Notes: a model not told the origin generated them from the sequence alone. A stretch of DNA of 64,000 nucleotides from Umboniibacter marinipuniceus (GCF_003688415.1 NZ_REFJ01000006.1:1-64000), one strand, 5' to 3'. Positions 1 through 10,748 are shown, counted from the stretch's first letter. Translations and numbers: made by a program.

Positions 1-85
1 CCTAAGTGAAATTACACGCGATACTGCAGCTCTTAGCCAAGACTTCTGACTAGCGACGGGTCACCCCCGTCAAGCAAGGTGGCGG
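1..85 (-). other. probable rRNA operon leader (partial)
   Basis: No open reading frame is supported here. The stretch lies immediately downstream, on the minus strand, of a very strong rRNA-type promoter, so it is best read as the transcribed leader of a stable-RNA operon whose 16S gene begins beyond the left edge. The neighbouring pssA-ilvC-ilvH-ilvI block sits beside an rRNA operon in Pseudomonas aeruginosa, which agrees. I did not find a clear boxA antitermination element in these bases. The rRNA itself is not in the window, so this is inference. Confidence 0.4.
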
Positions 86-114
86 ATAATAGGGATCTTC
101 TTTGGTGCCGTCAA
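86..114 (-). promoter_or_regulatory. strong sigma-70 promoter, rRNA P1 type
   Basis: Read on the minus strand, there is a -35 TTGACG at 109-114, exactly 17 bp of spacer, and a -10 TATTAT at 86-91. The discriminator that follows reads CCGCCACC, the GC-rich type found at stringently controlled rRNA promoters. The bases upstream of the -35 (about 115-135) are A/T-rich and resemble an UP element. It points out of the window to the left. Confidence 0.78.
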
Positions 115-180
115 ACGTTTTTTGTAAATTAGTTACAACCACTTACAAAGCTGTTATTTACTGACTATTTTTCAACCATA

Positions 181-214
181 AAACGCAAAAAAGGCGATGA
201 AATATCATCGCCTT
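181..214 (-). terminator. rho-independent terminator of pssA
   Basis: A perfect 10-bp inverted repeat (AAGGCGATGA / TCATCGCCTT, loop AATA) lies at 191-214. It is followed on the minus strand by a T-rich run at 183-190. It sits 66 bp beyond the pssA stop codon. Confidence 0.85.
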
Positions 215-279
215 CTAAATTAGCTCCTAAAGTACTCCACTAGCGCCTGAACAAAGGCTTCGTAGCGCTAAGGTCCAAG

Positions 280-1098
280 CTAGTTGCGCTTTAACAACCT
301 CGTTACTGGCCCAGACAGCGCGTAAGCCGCGAAAATAACTAACAGTGCTAATGGCGGGTTCATCGCCACCACCACAAAGATCACCACTAACAATACAATC
401 TTGCGGATAGGCACTCGTCCCTTTAGGTCTAAACCTTTGAAGGAGTTGTACTTGAGATTAGTAATCATGGCCAAACCGGCAAAGGCAGTAACCACTGCGG
501 CAGCCACTTGTACCCCAAAACTGGTTTCTACGTCATAGCCGAACCAAACCATACCCGCTACTAAGGCGGCGGCGGCCGGACTTGGCAAGCCGGTGAAGTA
601 ATTCTTATCTTCAACACCCACCATGGTATTGAAACGCGCCAAACGAATGGCCGCACAGGCCACATAGATGAAGGTAGCGGCTAGACCGACCTTACCCAAG
701 CTATGGGTAGCCCAACTATAGGAGACTAACGCCGGGGCAATACCAAAGGAGCACATGTCCGACAAACTGTCATACTGAACACCAAACTCACTAGTGGTGT
801 TAGTCAGGCGTGCCACCCTGCCATCCAGACCATCAAAAATCATGGCAAAGAAAATGGCAATGGCTGCGGTTTCGAACTGGGCATTCATTCCCGAGATCAC
901 CGCGTAGTAGCCACAGAAGACCGCTGCAGTAGTTAGTGCATTAGGCAGTAGGTAAACGCCTCTGCGACGTACCGGCTTCCCATCTTCAAGCACCTCTTCT
1001 TCGTGCTCATCCACGGGAAAGATGCCTTCGGCGGCTTCAATAGTCTGCTCAAAGGTATCCTTTTCCGGACCGTTTGTTTTGTTAGTTTCGTTACTCAT
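280..1098 (-). CDS. pssA: CDP-diacylglycerol--serine O-phosphatidyltransferase
   Basis: This integral membrane enzyme makes phosphatidylserine from CDP-diacylglycerol and L-serine, the first committed step towards phosphatidylethanolamine. The 272-residue product carries the complete CDP-alcohol phosphatidyltransferase signature: DGLDGRVAR, then G, three residues, D, three residues, D in GVQYDSLSD. Several hydrophobic segments follow. An ATG 39 bp upstream (position 1137) is in frame, but it falls in the T-run of the ilvC terminator. The ATG at 1098 has an AGAGAG Shine-Dalgarno element a few bases away and is preferred. The length fits the PssA type found in Pseudomonas and Bacillus rather than the E. 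coli phospholipase-D-like type. It has its own terminator and lies downstream of the ilv operon. Confidence 0.93.
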   Translation of the reverse strand: MSNETNKTNGPEKDTFEQTIEAAEGIFPVDEHEEEVLEDGKPVRRRGVYLLPNALTTAAVFCGYYAVISGMNAQFETAAIAIFFAMIFDGLDGRVARLTNTTSEFGVQYDSLSDMCSFGIAPALVSYSWATHSLGKVGLAATFIYVACAAIRLARFNTMVGVEDKNYFTGLPSPAAAALVAGMVWFGYDVETSFGVQVAAAVVTAFAGLAMITNLKYNSFKGLDLKGRVPIRKIVLLVVIFVVVAMNPPLALLVIFAAYALSGPVTRLLKRN

Positions 1099-1135
1099 AT
1101 AACTCTCTATATAACGTCGAGTGTCGTAAGCATAC

Positions 1136-1166
1136 AAAAAACGCGGCTAATTTGCCGCGTTTTTTT
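1136..1166 (-). terminator. rho-independent terminator between ilvC and pssA
   Basis: The inverted repeat CGCGGC / GCCGCG has a 6-base loop and is flanked by A-runs and T-runs on both sides, so it could work in either direction. On the minus strand it ends the ilvIHC transcript. Confidence 0.85.
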
Positions 1167-1258
1167 ATCAGCTCATGATTTGCTGAGCTGTTTTACCTCG
1201 TAAATTACCGTGAGTCACCGGCCGTATTGAACTAACCGGCAACACCATCACAGCACTA

Positions 1259-2819
<1,561 letters not shown>

Positions 2820-2820
<1 letters not shown>

Positions 2821-4553
2821 TAGGTACGCTCCGTTTTGCTAATCCACATGTCTTGCATTGAGCCATTTGGCATGATCTGCATGGGGTAAACGTGCTCGCT
2901 TTGATCCACCACCACATCAACGAAGATCAACTTATCTTTCTGGCTAAACGCCCACTCTAAGGCTGGCGCCAAGTCTTCTAGCTTCTCAACGCGAATGCCA
3001 TCGTGACCATACGCTCTCGCCAGCGCGATGAAGTCTGGGAGTGAATCCGCATAGGTACTGGCCGAGTATCGCCCTGCGTATTGCATATCCTGCCACTGCC
3101 TAACCATACCCAAGGCCGAGTTATTCAGATTAATAATCTTTACTGGCAAGTTGTAGTGCGTACAGGTTGCCAACTCCTGAATATTCATCTGAATTGAGCC
3201 TTCGCCCGTCACCACGGCAATATCGCGCTCTGGATGCGCCAACTTTGCACCCATCCCTGCCGGCAAACCAAAACCCATTGTGCCTAGGCCGCCTGAGTTA
3301 ACCCACTGGCGAGGCTCTTTGAACTGGTAGTATTGCGCGGCGAACATTTGGTGCTGACCAACGTCCGAGGTCACAATGGCATCACCGTTAGTGGCCTTGT
3401 ACAACGCTTTGATCACTTCCTGAGGCTTAATAGGCCCATCGGCTTGCTGATCATAATTCGGCTGACGGTAGATACTGTACTGCGAGCGCCACTTCTCGAT
3501 GCGCGCCCACCAGTCAGTTAAATCAACCTGCTCGAGCTCGGTATTCTGATAGATATCAATGGCATCGGTGAGCACCGATTTAACCGGCCCTACAATTGGT
3601 ACGTCAGCGGTAACCGTCTTGGAAATCGACGCAGGGTCAATATCAATGTGAACAATCTTGGCGAACGGACAGAATTTATCCGGGGTATTGGTAACGCGAT
3701 CATCGAAACGAGCACCCACCGCGAAAATCAAATCCGCATGGTGCATGGCGTTATTGGCCTCAACGGTGCCGTGCATACCCAACATGCCAATAAACTGCTC
3801 GTCGTTACCCGGGAACGCACCCAAACCCATGAGGGTATTGGTGACTGGCGCGCCACAGAGTCTGGCGAGTTCGGTAAGTTCGGCTGACGCTTCGCCCAGC
3901 ACCACACCGCCACCGGAATAGATTACCGGGCGCTTTGCCGCCTTTAATAATTTCACTGCTTTGCGGATCTGCCCTAAATGCCCCTTCTGAATAGGGTTAT
4001 AGGAGCGCATCTTCACTTCAGCAGGGTACTCGAAGGGATAGGTCTTGTCTGGGTGACACATATCCTTGGGAATATCGACTACTACCGGCCCCGGTCTTCC
4101 ACTGCTGGCAATATAGAATGCCTTTTTGATGGTCTCGGGAATATCTTCGGTCTTCGTCACTAGGAAGCTGTGCTTCACGATAGGGCGCGATACCCCTACC
4201 ATATCGGTTTCCTGGAACGCATCATCACCAATCAGATGGCTCTGCACCTGACCAGAAATCACCACCATTGGAATAGAGTCCATATAGGCGGTGGCAATAC
4301 CGGTAATGGCATTGGTGGCACCCGGACCTGAGGTCACCAGCACTACACCGGGCTTACCGGTTGTCCGTGCGAACCCATCCGCGGCATGCGTAGCAGCCTG
4401 CTCATGACGAACGAGAACGTGTTCAATTTTGTCTTGTCTGAAAATGGCATCGTAAATATGTAGCGCTGAACCGCCTGGGTAGCCGAAGATCACTTCAACA
4501 CCCTCATTCTGTAGCGATTTAACTAGCATGTCTCCGCCGTTAAGCATTTCCAC
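2820..4553 (-). CDS. ilvI: acetolactate synthase large (catalytic) subunit
   Basis: This thiamine-diphosphate and FAD enzyme condenses pyruvate with pyruvate or 2-ketobutyrate, the entry step to branched-chain amino acids. The 577-residue chain has the N-terminal PYR domain ([14 protein letters not shown] with the catalytic Glu in [13 protein letters not shown]), a central FAD-binding domain and the C-terminal PP domain with the ThDP motif [14 protein letters not shown]...NLNN. The start is a GTG at 4553 with AAGGGG seven bases upstream. This start gives the N-terminus MEML, which matches E. coli IlvI, so it is preferred over the ATG six bases downstream. Expression is probably controlled by the leader region at 4636-4825. 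Confidence 0.96.
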
Positions 4554-4635
4554 GTTGTTTCCCCTTAGGAATGCAGCATAAATTTTGGCGCCTGTGGAAC
4601 GCAGCGGATAAAAATTCGACGTGCTTGAGCTGAAC

Positions 4636-4737
4636 TCAAGACTGATAGCAGATTTCCTTCCGACCCTGCGTGGTACACAAGAGGCCTTTCAGCAGATGCA
4701 AAAGTAAATGCACCTGTTGGACCGCTAGTGAGCTCAT
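4636..4737 (-). CDS. candidate Leu/Val-rich ilv leader peptide
   Basis: A 33-codon frame runs ATG to TGA, 82 bp upstream of ilvI. Residues 4-20 read [17 protein letters not shown], so most residues in this half are leucine or valine, the amino acids the operon makes. A small hairpin (CTTGAG / CTCAAG, 4624-4640) overlaps the stop codon. Attenuation by Leu/Ile/Val-rich leader peptides is established for ilv operons in gammaproteobacteria. I could not find a convincing T-tailed terminator between this frame and ilvI, and the Shine-Dalgarno signal is weak. The call therefore rests on composition and position. Confidence 0.45.
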   Translation of the reverse strand: MSSLAVQQVHLLLHLLKGLLCTTQGRKEICYQS

Positions 4738-4752
4738 GGTAAAGCTAACTAT

Positions 4753-4776
4753 CCCTGGACACTTTCGTGTTCAGGG
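4753..4776 (-). promoter_or_regulatory. hairpin in the ilvI leader
   Basis: The minus-strand RNA would form CCCTG-A-ACAC / GTGT-C-CAGGG around a GAAA tetraloop. It lies between the candidate promoter and the leader peptide start, and probably shapes the 5' end of the leader. Confidence 0.4.
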
Positions 4777-4797
4777 CAAAACGAATCCCTTGTGCTC

Positions 4798-4825
4798 ATT
4801 GTCGTCGAGGAGCGTTCAATGTCAA
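4798..4825 (-). promoter_or_regulatory. candidate sigma-70 promoter of the ilv operon
   Basis: On the minus strand there is a consensus -35 TTGACA at 4820-4825, a 16-bp spacer and GACAAT (4 of 6) at 4798-4803. Transcription from here would give a leader of about 240 nt before ilvI. The leader would include the candidate leader peptide. Confidence 0.45.
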
Positions 4826-4959
4826 TGAAAGACCGTACGAAAAATGAGCTTTTTTCATGGTGATTTAGAATTAGCTGCATAACCTACGCTTATACCGCTA
4901 CCTCAATTACCGTGGACGGCGAGTTTTATGCTTGTTTTGATGATGTGTGGAGTGTGGTG

Positions 4960-4996
4960 TGCGCAGCGTTCCATACAGATACGCGCGTGCTGCGCA
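4960..4996. repeat. inverted repeat, 8-bp arms
   Basis: Perfect arms TGCGCAGC / GCTGCGCA are separated by 21 bases, between the clpB terminator and the ilv promoter. There is no T-run on the proper side for either strand to make it a terminator. Its function is unknown. The rest of the 4826-4959 gap holds nothing I can support. Confidence 0.35.
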
Positions 4997-4997
4997 G

Positions 4998-5032
4998 AAA
5001 AAAATCCCGGCGCTAGTGTTAACTAGGCCGGG
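4998..5032 (-). terminator. rho-independent terminator of clpB
   Basis: A long stem (CCCGGC ... CTAGT, loop GTTA, ACTAG ... GCCGGG) is followed on the minus strand by seven T residues. It lies 29 bp past the clpB stop. Confidence 0.88.
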
Positions 5033-5060
5033 CACTTGGGGAGTATCGTTGGGGATAAGT

Positions 5061-7655
5061 TTAATGTGCTAATGCTACAGCTTTATTACTAAACACTAAC
5101 TGATCGTTCTCAACCGTGGTGTAAATCACATCACCTGGCAGAAAGTCTCCTCGAAGGATGCGTTCTGCTAACTGATTCTCAACCAATTGTTGAACCGCTC
5201 GTTTTAGTGGCCGAGCTCCATAGACTGGGTCATAGCCCGCATCCACTATCTTACTCATTGCGGCAGCGCTTAATTCAATGTTCAACTCACGTTCGGCCAG
5301 ACGCTTACGCAGGTGACCTAACTGAATATCGGCAATGCCAGCAATCTGATCCTTCGCAAGCGAACCAAATACCACCGTCTCATCAATACGATTCAGGAAC
5401 TCTGGACGGAAGTGTGTTGATACCACCCCCATTACCGCTTCCTTAATGGCCTCGTAGCCTTCGTCGCGCTTCGCTTGAATTAGGTCTGAACCTAGGTTTG
5501 ATGTCATCACCACCACGGTGTTGGAGAAATCAACGGTTCTACCCTGCCCATCGGTTAGGCGCCCGTCATCTAATACCTGTAACAGGATATTGAAGACATC
5601 GGGGTGCGCTTTCTCCACCTCGTCCAGCAATATGACTGAGTAGGGCTTACGACGCACCGCTTCCGTTAGGTAGCCTCCTTCTTCATAGCCTACATATCCC
5701 GGCGGCGCACCCAGTAAGCGGGCCACCGAATGCTTCTCCATGAACTCCGACATATCAATACGAACCATGGCATCTGGGGAATCGAAGAGGAACTCCGCGA
5801 GCGTTTTACACAGCTCGGTTTTACCCACACCCGTTGGCCCTAAAAATAGGAACGAGCCGTTTGGACGATTTGGATCCGAAAGCCCCGCACGGGAGCGGCG
5901 AATAGCATTCGATACCGCCACCACGGCCTGCTCCTGACCCACCACACGCTGATGCAAGATACCCTCCATAGCCAGTAGTTTGTCGCGCTCGCCCTCCATC
6001 ATTTTGCTAATTGGAATACCGGTCCAGCGCGAGACCACGTCGGCCACTTCTTCCTCCGTCACCTTGTTGCGGAGCAGGGTGTTCTCTACCCCCTGTTCTT
6101 CACGTTCAGTAGCTTCTTTCAAACGCGCTTCCAAGGCGGGAATCACCCCGTACTGTAGTTCACTCATTTTAGCCAAGTCAGCCGCTCTACCCGCTGCCTC
6201 AAGATCCAAACGCGCCTTCTCAAGCTCTGTTTTCACCTGCTGAGCGCCCTGCAAAGTCGTCTTTTCAGCAACCCAGACATCATTAAGGTCAGCGTATTCG
6301 GCTTCCAACGCTTTGATATTGGCATCGAGATCAGCCAAGCGCTGCTGAGACGCTTTATCGTCTTCCTTCTTGATCGCTTCGCGCTCAATCTTCAGCTGAA
6401 TTAAACGGCGATCCAACTTATCCATGGACTCAGGCTTGGAATCAATCTCCATGCGAATACGACTGGCCGCTTCGTCAATGAGATCGATGGCTTTGTCCGG
6501 TAACTGTCGGTCAGTAATATAACGCTGACTCAACTTGGTGGCCGCAATGATGGCGCTGTCACGAATGTCGACACCGTGGTGAACTTCGTAACGCTCCTTC
6601 AAGCCCCGAAGAATGGCAATGGTGTCAGCCTCGCTAGGCTCATCCACCAGCACTTTTTGGAACCGACGCTCCAATGCGGCATCTTTCTCCACGAACTGAC
6701 GGTACTCATTCAGCGTGGTGGCCCCCACACAGTGAAGCTCACCACGCGCTAGGGCAGGCTTCAACATATTACCGGCGTCCATGGCCCCTTCGGCCTTACC
6801 AGCCCCAACCATGGTATGCAGCTCGTCAATAAATAGGATGACCTGACCCTCTTGCTTTTTTAGGTCCGTGAGGACGGCTTTTAGACGTTCCTCGAAGTCA
6901 CCACGAAATTTCGCACCCGCCAGCAGCGCCGCGAGGTCCAGCGACAGCAAACGTTTGCCCTTCACGCCCTCTGGGACTTCGCCATTAACAATGCGTTGCG
7001 CGAGCCCCTCGGCAATGGCGGTTTTACCCACACCCGGTTCACCAATAAGCACTGGGTTGTTTTTAGTTCGGCGCTGAAGCACCTGAATAGTCCGACGAAT
7101 CTCGTCGTCTCGGCCAATCACGGGATCTAATTTGCCGTTTTCAGCAAGTTCGGTGAGATCTACCGTGTACTTATCCAGCGCTTGGCGCTGATCTTCTGCG
7201 TTTTCGTCCATTACGCGCTCTCCTCCACGTACCTGCTGAACAACTGCTTCGAGTTGCGGCAATTTGACTGATTTCTTGAGTAGTTTGGCAACGTCATCGT
7301 TACCATCGAACAGCGCGAGTAGCAGCGTTTCGACGGCGACAAACTCATCGCCCATGGCCTGCATACGACGGTCCACAAGATTGAACGCGCGACTCAAATT
7401 TTGCGACAGGCTGATGTCGCCCGTGCTGTTCGTTAAGGTTGCCTGCTTATCCACCAAGGCTAGGGCGTCTTTACGCAAAGCAATGGTATCGGCATTGGCC
7501 GAGGCGAGTAACTTCGCCGCGGTTTTATCCTGTTGATCCAATAGCGCTACTAACAGGTGGCTGGTATCAATGGCGGCATGATTTCGGCCAGCCGCCAACG
7601 ATTGCGCATCAGCAATAATAGCTTGGGTATTGCGAGTAAATTTATCTGGGCGCAT
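5061..7655 (-). CDS. clpB: ATP-dependent disaggregase ClpB
   Basis: This Hsp100-family hexameric AAA+ chaperone dissolves protein aggregates together with DnaK in the cytosol. The 864-residue chain shows the N-terminal Clp repeat domain (to about 145) and the first nucleotide-binding domain with Walker [10 protein letters not shown]. The long middle coiled-coil lies around residues 400-520. The second nucleotide-binding domain has Walker [10 protein letters not shown] and [13 protein letters not shown], and the C-terminal small domain completes the chain. An in-frame ATG lies three codons upstream at 7664, but it overlaps the AAGGA Shine-Dalgarno element that is correctly spaced (8 bp) for the ATG at 7655. 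The latter gives MRPDKFT, like the E. coli N-terminus. It is monocistronic, with a sigma-32 promoter and its own terminator. Confidence 0.97.
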   Translation of the reverse strand: MRPDKFTRNTQAIIADAQSLAAGRNHAAIDTSHLLVALLDQQDKTAAKLLASANADTIALRKDALALVDKQATLTNSTGDISLSQNLSRAFNLVDRRMQAMGDEFVAVETLLLALFDGNDDVAKLLKKSVKLPQLEAVVQQVRGGERVMDENAEDQRQALDKYTVDLTELAENGKLDPVIGRDDEIRRTIQVLQRRTKNNPVLIGEPGVGKTAIAEGLAQRIVNGEVPEGVKGKRLLSLDLAALLAGAKFRGDFEERLKAVLTDLKKQEGQVILFIDELHTMVGAGKAEGAMDAGNMLKPALARGELHCVGATTLNEYRQFVEKDAALERRFQKVLVDEPSEADTIAILRGLKERYEVHHGVDIRDSAIIAATKLSQRYITDRQLPDKAIDLIDEAASRIRMEIDSKPESMDKLDRRLIQLKIEREAIKKEDDKASQQRLADLDANIKALEAEYADLNDVWVAEKTTLQGAQQVKTELEKARLDLEAAGRAADLAKMSELQYGVIPALEARLKEATEREEQGVENTLLRNKVTEEEVADVVSRWTGIPISKMMEGERDKLLAMEGILHQRVVGQEQAVVAVSNAIRRSRAGLSDPNRPNGSFLFLGPTGVGKTELCKTLAEFLFDSPDAMVRIDMSEFMEKHSVARLLGAPPGYVGYEEGGYLTEAVRRKPYSVILLDEVEKAHPDVFNILLQVLDDGRLTDGQGRTVDFSNTVVVMTSNLGSDLIQAKRDEGYEAIKEAVMGVVSTHFRPEFLNRIDETVVFGSLAKDQIAGIADIQLGHLRKRLAERELNIELSAAAMSKIVDAGYDPVYGARPLKRAVQQLVENQLAERILRGDFLPGDVIYTTVENDQLVFSNKAVALAH

Positions 7656-7692
7656 GGTTTCCATCCTTAAAAATATTTGCTTGTTAAAGGAT

Positions 7693-7720
7693 AGATGAGG
7701 TCGATAATTTATTTTTCAAG
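7693..7720 (-). promoter_or_regulatory. sigma-32 heat-shock promoter of clpB
   Basis: The minus strand reads CTTGAAA (7714-7720), 13 bp, CCTCATCT (7693-7700). The RpoH consensus is CTTGAAA, 13-15 bp, CCCCATnT, so only one informative base differs. It lies about 40 bp upstream of the chosen clpB start. Confidence 0.82.
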
Positions 7721-7746
7721 GCATAAAGGACAATTATTTTGTTTAT

Positions 7747-7764
7747 TGTGGCAAAAAAGCCACA
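7747..7764 (-). terminator. weak hairpin downstream of pgeF
   Basis: TGTGGC / GCCACA with an A6 loop lies between pgeF and the clpB promoter. It lacks a continuous T-run on the minus strand, so termination is uncertain. Confidence 0.3.
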
Positions 7765-7806
7765 TTAAATGAGTTTCTGCTAACGAAACCGCCTTGGTTT
7801 GGGAGA

Positions 7807-8607
7807 TTAAGCTGCCGGGGGACCAACAAGGGTGGCTAGCCTATTAATAGTTTTATGGTGCCGATAACTGAAAAAACAAGGGTCCGCGGCAGTACAGAGC
7901 TGGCTTTGTTGCACATCCACGCCTGCGGTTTGCAGTTGGTGCTGGGCTAAGCCCGCTAAATCCGCGCGCAGATGCTCAGTGCCATCCGCTTGAAAATACG
8001 CGCTGAGATCCTGCTTCCATTTACTTTCAAACTCCTGACGAAAGCTTAGCGGGACTTGATACTGCGGCTGTGAAATCGCCGGGCCGATATACGCATGAAG
8101 CGCGTTGGCGCTGAAGCATTTCACGGCATTGAGCAAAATACCATTCAATAGTCCACGCCACCCAGCATGTACCGCAGCATACTGAGTGCCGCACTGGCTG
8201 TAGAGTATAACCGGCAGACAATCCGCGGTGAGCACCGCTAAGGTAGGTCGCTGGGCTAATGTTGTAGCGCTGGCGCGGGCAAACAGCCCATCCACGGTTG
8301 GCGGCGTTGAAATTGACGTTGGAATTGGCGCTGACGTTGACGCGAGAGTTGGCGTTGGAATTGACGTTGGGTCTGACGTTGAGGCTTGCAGCGGCAGATA
8401 GCGACCGTCAGCCGTGACTTCAGCCAGCGCCGTGGAGTGAACCTGGTTCATCCAGTGAATGGCGGTGCGCCAACCGTTGGCAATCTTTGCACGATTAGCC
8501 ACAACGCGCTGCGGTTCATCGCCCGTATGCAGCGCCATATTGCCGTCAGCCGCCTCACTCACACCAATCAGCAGTGGCGAGGCGGTTGCCAACGGGACCC
8601 ATCTCAA
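7807..8607 (-). CDS. pgeF: peptidoglycan editing factor / multicopper purine nucleoside phosphorylase family (YfiH)
   Basis: This family (formerly polyphenol oxidase) removes misincorporated amino acids from muropeptide precursors and shows purine nucleosidase-like activity. Conserved metal- and substrate-site elements are visible: NQVHS, TADCLPVIL, HAGWRGLLNGIL and CFFSYRHHK near the C-terminus. The N-terminal GGVS-type segment is divergent. The protein (266 residues) is longer than usual because of a Ser/Thr/Pro-rich insertion encoded by the imperfect repeat at 8303-8383. The start is a TTG whose last bases overlap the rluD TGA stop (TTGA), so translation is probably coupled to rluD. The same gene order is known from Pseudomonas. 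Confidence 0.88.
   Translation of the reverse strand: MRWVPLATASPLLIGVSEAADGNMALHTGDEPQRVVANRAKIANGWRTAIHWMNQVHSTALAEVTADGRYLPLQASTSDPTSIPTPTLASTSAPIPTSISTPPTVDGLFARASATTLAQRPTLAVLTADCLPVILYSQCGTQYAAVHAGWRGLLNGILLNAVKCFSANALHAYIGPAISQPQYQVPLSFRQEFESKWKQDLSAYFQADGTEHLRADLAGLAQHQLQTAGVDVQQSQLCTAADPCFFSYRHHKTINRLATLVGPPAA
8303..8383. repeat. imperfect hexanucleotide-type repeat inside pgeF
   Basis: About 13 degenerate 6-bp units of the type GACGTT / GGCGTT / GAAATT run in frame. They encode an alternating Ser/Thr/Pro/Ile segment. The segment falls between the QVH element and the first metal-site block, where most YfiH proteins have only a short loop. Confidence 0.7.
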
Positions 8608-9560
8608 AGCGAGTCTTCCGCCTTAATGATTGCCAGCAGGTGAGCCATGTCATCTGGTAACGGCACTTCCCACTCCATTTGATCACCGGTTTCCGGATGA
8701 ATTAGCTCCAACGCCTTGGCGTGAAGTGCTTGGCGCGGGAAGTTGCGCAGCGTATCGAGCAGTAACTCGGAAGCGCCCGCTGGTACTTTTTGTCGGCCGG
8801 CATAGGTGGTATCGCCCACCAGCGGAAAACGGAGGTGCGACATGTGAACGCGAATTTGGTGTGTTCGGCCAGTCTCCAGTTTTACCCGCACATGAGTGTG
8901 GTGTCCGAAGCGTTTGAGCACACGATAGTGAGTGATGGCTTCTTTGCCGCCACTCTTGACCACCGCCATCTTCTGGCGTGCTTTGGGGTGCCTACCAATT
9001 TGCGATTCAACCACCCCACCTCCGGTCATGGTACCCATTGTAATCGCCTCGTACTCACGACCAACCGTTCGCTCATGTAATTGCGCCACGAGATCAGCAT
9101 GAGCGGTAAGTGATTTCGCCACCACCATGAGGCCGGTGGTGTCTTTATCTAAGCGATGCACAATGCCAGCACGCGGCAGCGCAGCACAATCAGGAGCATG
9201 GTGAAGAATAGCGTTCAGCAAGGTGCCGTTACGATTGCCAGCGGCCGGGTGAACCACAATGCCGGCGGCTTTGTTGATGACTAACAGGTGGTCATCTTCG
9301 TACACCACTTCCAACGGAATGTCTTCAGGCTGATGGTCTGAATCCGGTTCTAACTGAACCTCTAGGCTCACTATGCTTTCTACATAGACCTTCTCTTTTG
9401 CCTTCAGCGGATGACCGTCCACCACTAAATCGCCACTTTTAATCCACGTTTGTAGTCGGGCGCGTGAATAATCGGGGAACAAAGCCGCCGCAACGTGGTC
9501 GAAACGTTTACCGCTAAGGTCGCTGGGAACTACTTTTGATGCGCTTATCGTCTCTAACAT
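8604..9560 (-). CDS. rluD: 23S rRNA pseudouridine(1911/1915/1917) synthase
   Basis: The enzyme isomerises uridines in helix 69 of 23S rRNA, and loss of RluD impairs growth and ribosome assembly in E. coli. The 318-residue protein has an N-terminal S4 RNA-binding domain (KRFDHVAAALFPDYSRARLQ, residues 18-37). The RluA-family catalytic core contains the HRLDKDTTGLMVVAK motif with its essential Asp, and GRTHQIRVHMSHLRFPLVGD follows. Length and motif order match RluD rather than RluC. It is divergent from bamD, as in many gammaproteobacteria. Confidence 0.95.
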   Translation of the reverse strand: MLETISASKVVPSDLSGKRFDHVAAALFPDYSRARLQTWIKSGDLVVDGHPLKAKEKVYVESIVSLEVQLEPDSDHQPEDIPLEVVYEDDHLLVINKAAGIVVHPAAGNRNGTLLNAILHHAPDCAALPRAGIVHRLDKDTTGLMVVAKSLTAHADLVAQLHERTVGREYEAITMGTMTGGGVVESQIGRHPKARQKMAVVKSGGKEAITHYRVLKRFGHHTHVRVKLETGRTHQIRVHMSHLRFPLVGDTTYAGRQKVPAGASELLLDTLRNFPRQALHAKALELIHPETGDQMEWEVPLPDDMAHLLAIIKAEDSL

Positions 9561-9662
9561 AAGTTTTTTCCAAAAAGGTTTCTGCCAGTAGGTGCTTATG
9601 GTTAAATACTGGCCTATTAAATATAAAGATATCCGTTTTTTTTCGTTGGGAGTTAAATTGTA

Positions 9663-10565
9663 ATGAGCCTGTTCAGAATTGCTGGCCTTTCACTAATTGT
9701 GTTGTTGTCGGCCTGCTCGAGTACAGAAGAACAAGAAACTTCCGAACAACAGTTGTACACGTCTATTCAAGGTAGTTTGCGCTCATCACAATGGGATGCC
9801 GCAATTTCTAAGCTCCACCGTATTGAATCTGAGTACCCGTTCGGTAGTTTCGCAGAACAAGCACAGCTCGAATTAGTGTACGCATATTACCAAAGTAACG
9901 AGCCAGATGCTGCCATTAGTGCCGCGGATCGTTTCATTCGTCTTCACCCCTTGCATGAAAAGGTAGACTACGCCTATTACATGCGCGGTTTGGCGGCGTT
10001 CACCCAGAGCCAGAGTGTTATTGAGCGCTTTATGCCTACGGATATCACCCAGCGTGATCCGGGCGCGGCACGTGAGAGTTTTAACTACTTTAAGCAGCTG
10101 ACTGATCGCTATCCCGATAGCATCTATGCGTGGGATGCTACGCAGCGAATGATCTATCTTCGTAACGTGCTGGCACGCTATGAACTTCACGTTGCTAACT
10201 ACTATTTCACTCGCGGTGCTTATGTTGCGGCATTGCGTCGTGGTCAGTTCGTACTCGAAAACTTCCCAAGCACTCCAGCGGTTCCGGATGCGCTAGCGAC
10301 CATTATTCAGGCCTATCACTTGCTAGATATGAATGATCTCGCCGATGAGAACTTGGCAGTACTTAAGCTGAATTACCCAAGCTATCCGCTGCTTGATGAC
10401 GACGGTCAACTTCAGTTGGCGAGAAATCGTGGTGCGAACCAGCGTTCTTGGATCAACCAGTTGACCTTCGGTCTTGCTGATCGTCCAGAGCCACCGGGTT
10501 TCGACACCCGCATTGACGGCGAGTTTGAGCGCGACTGGGACGAAACAACTCCCCAGCCGAACTAA
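9663..10565 (+). CDS. bamD: outer membrane assembly lipoprotein BamD
   Basis: BamD is an essential lipoprotein of the BAM complex that inserts beta-barrel proteins into the outer membrane. The 300-residue precursor starts with a lipoprotein signal peptide ending in the lipobox LLSAC (Cys18). Five TPR-like helical repeats follow; the conserved segments SEYPFGSFAEQAQLELVYAY and YPDSIYAWDATQRMIYLRN can be read directly. The C-terminus ends in a short acidic tail. A bidirectional terminator follows, separating it from the convergent nadE. Confidence 0.95.
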   Translation: MSLFRIAGLSLIVLLSACSSTEEQETSEQQLYTSIQGSLRSSQWDAAISKLHRIESEYPFGSFAEQAQLELVYAYYQSNEPDAAISAADRFIRLHPLHEKVDYAYYMRGLAAFTQSQSVIERFMPTDITQRDPGAARESFNYFKQLTDRYPDSIYAWDATQRMIYLRNVLARYELHVANYYFTRGAYVAALRRGQFVLENFPSTPAVPDALATIIQAYHLLDMNDLADENLAVLKLNYPSYPLLDDDGQLQLARNRGANQRSWINQLTFGLADRPEPPGFDTRIDGEFERDWDETTPQPN

Positions 10566-10574
10566 TCAAACCGA

Positions 10575-10605
10575 TAAAAAAACGAGCCTAGCGCTCGTTT
10601 TTTTT
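10575..10605 (+). terminator. rho-independent terminator of bamD
   Basis: AACGAGC / GCTCGTT has a short loop, an A-run on the left and eight T residues on the right. It can serve bamD and, in the reverse direction, nadE. Nothing else is supported between it and 10749. Confidence 0.87.
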
Positions 10606-10748
10606 GGCCGCTGGAAATTGACGGATGGGCGGCCTAGTGGAATGAAGGGCCCGGCAACACGCTACCAATAGCTGGGATCACTCAGCGCCGCAATATTTTG
10701 ATCTTGGCTGCATTAAGTGAATTGCATCCTAGTGACAACCCTTCTGAG

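Noticed and set aside
1-180. A protein-coding start at the left edge
   Set aside because: No open frame with start signals; the promoter and leader interpretation explains the stretch better.
4798-4860. A 20-codon frame (MKKAHFSYGLSLTLN...) and a 16-codon frame following it upstream of ilvI
   Set aside because: They lie across or at the candidate promoter and are not enriched in Leu, Val or Ile as strongly as the frame at 4636-4737; no Shine-Dalgarno.
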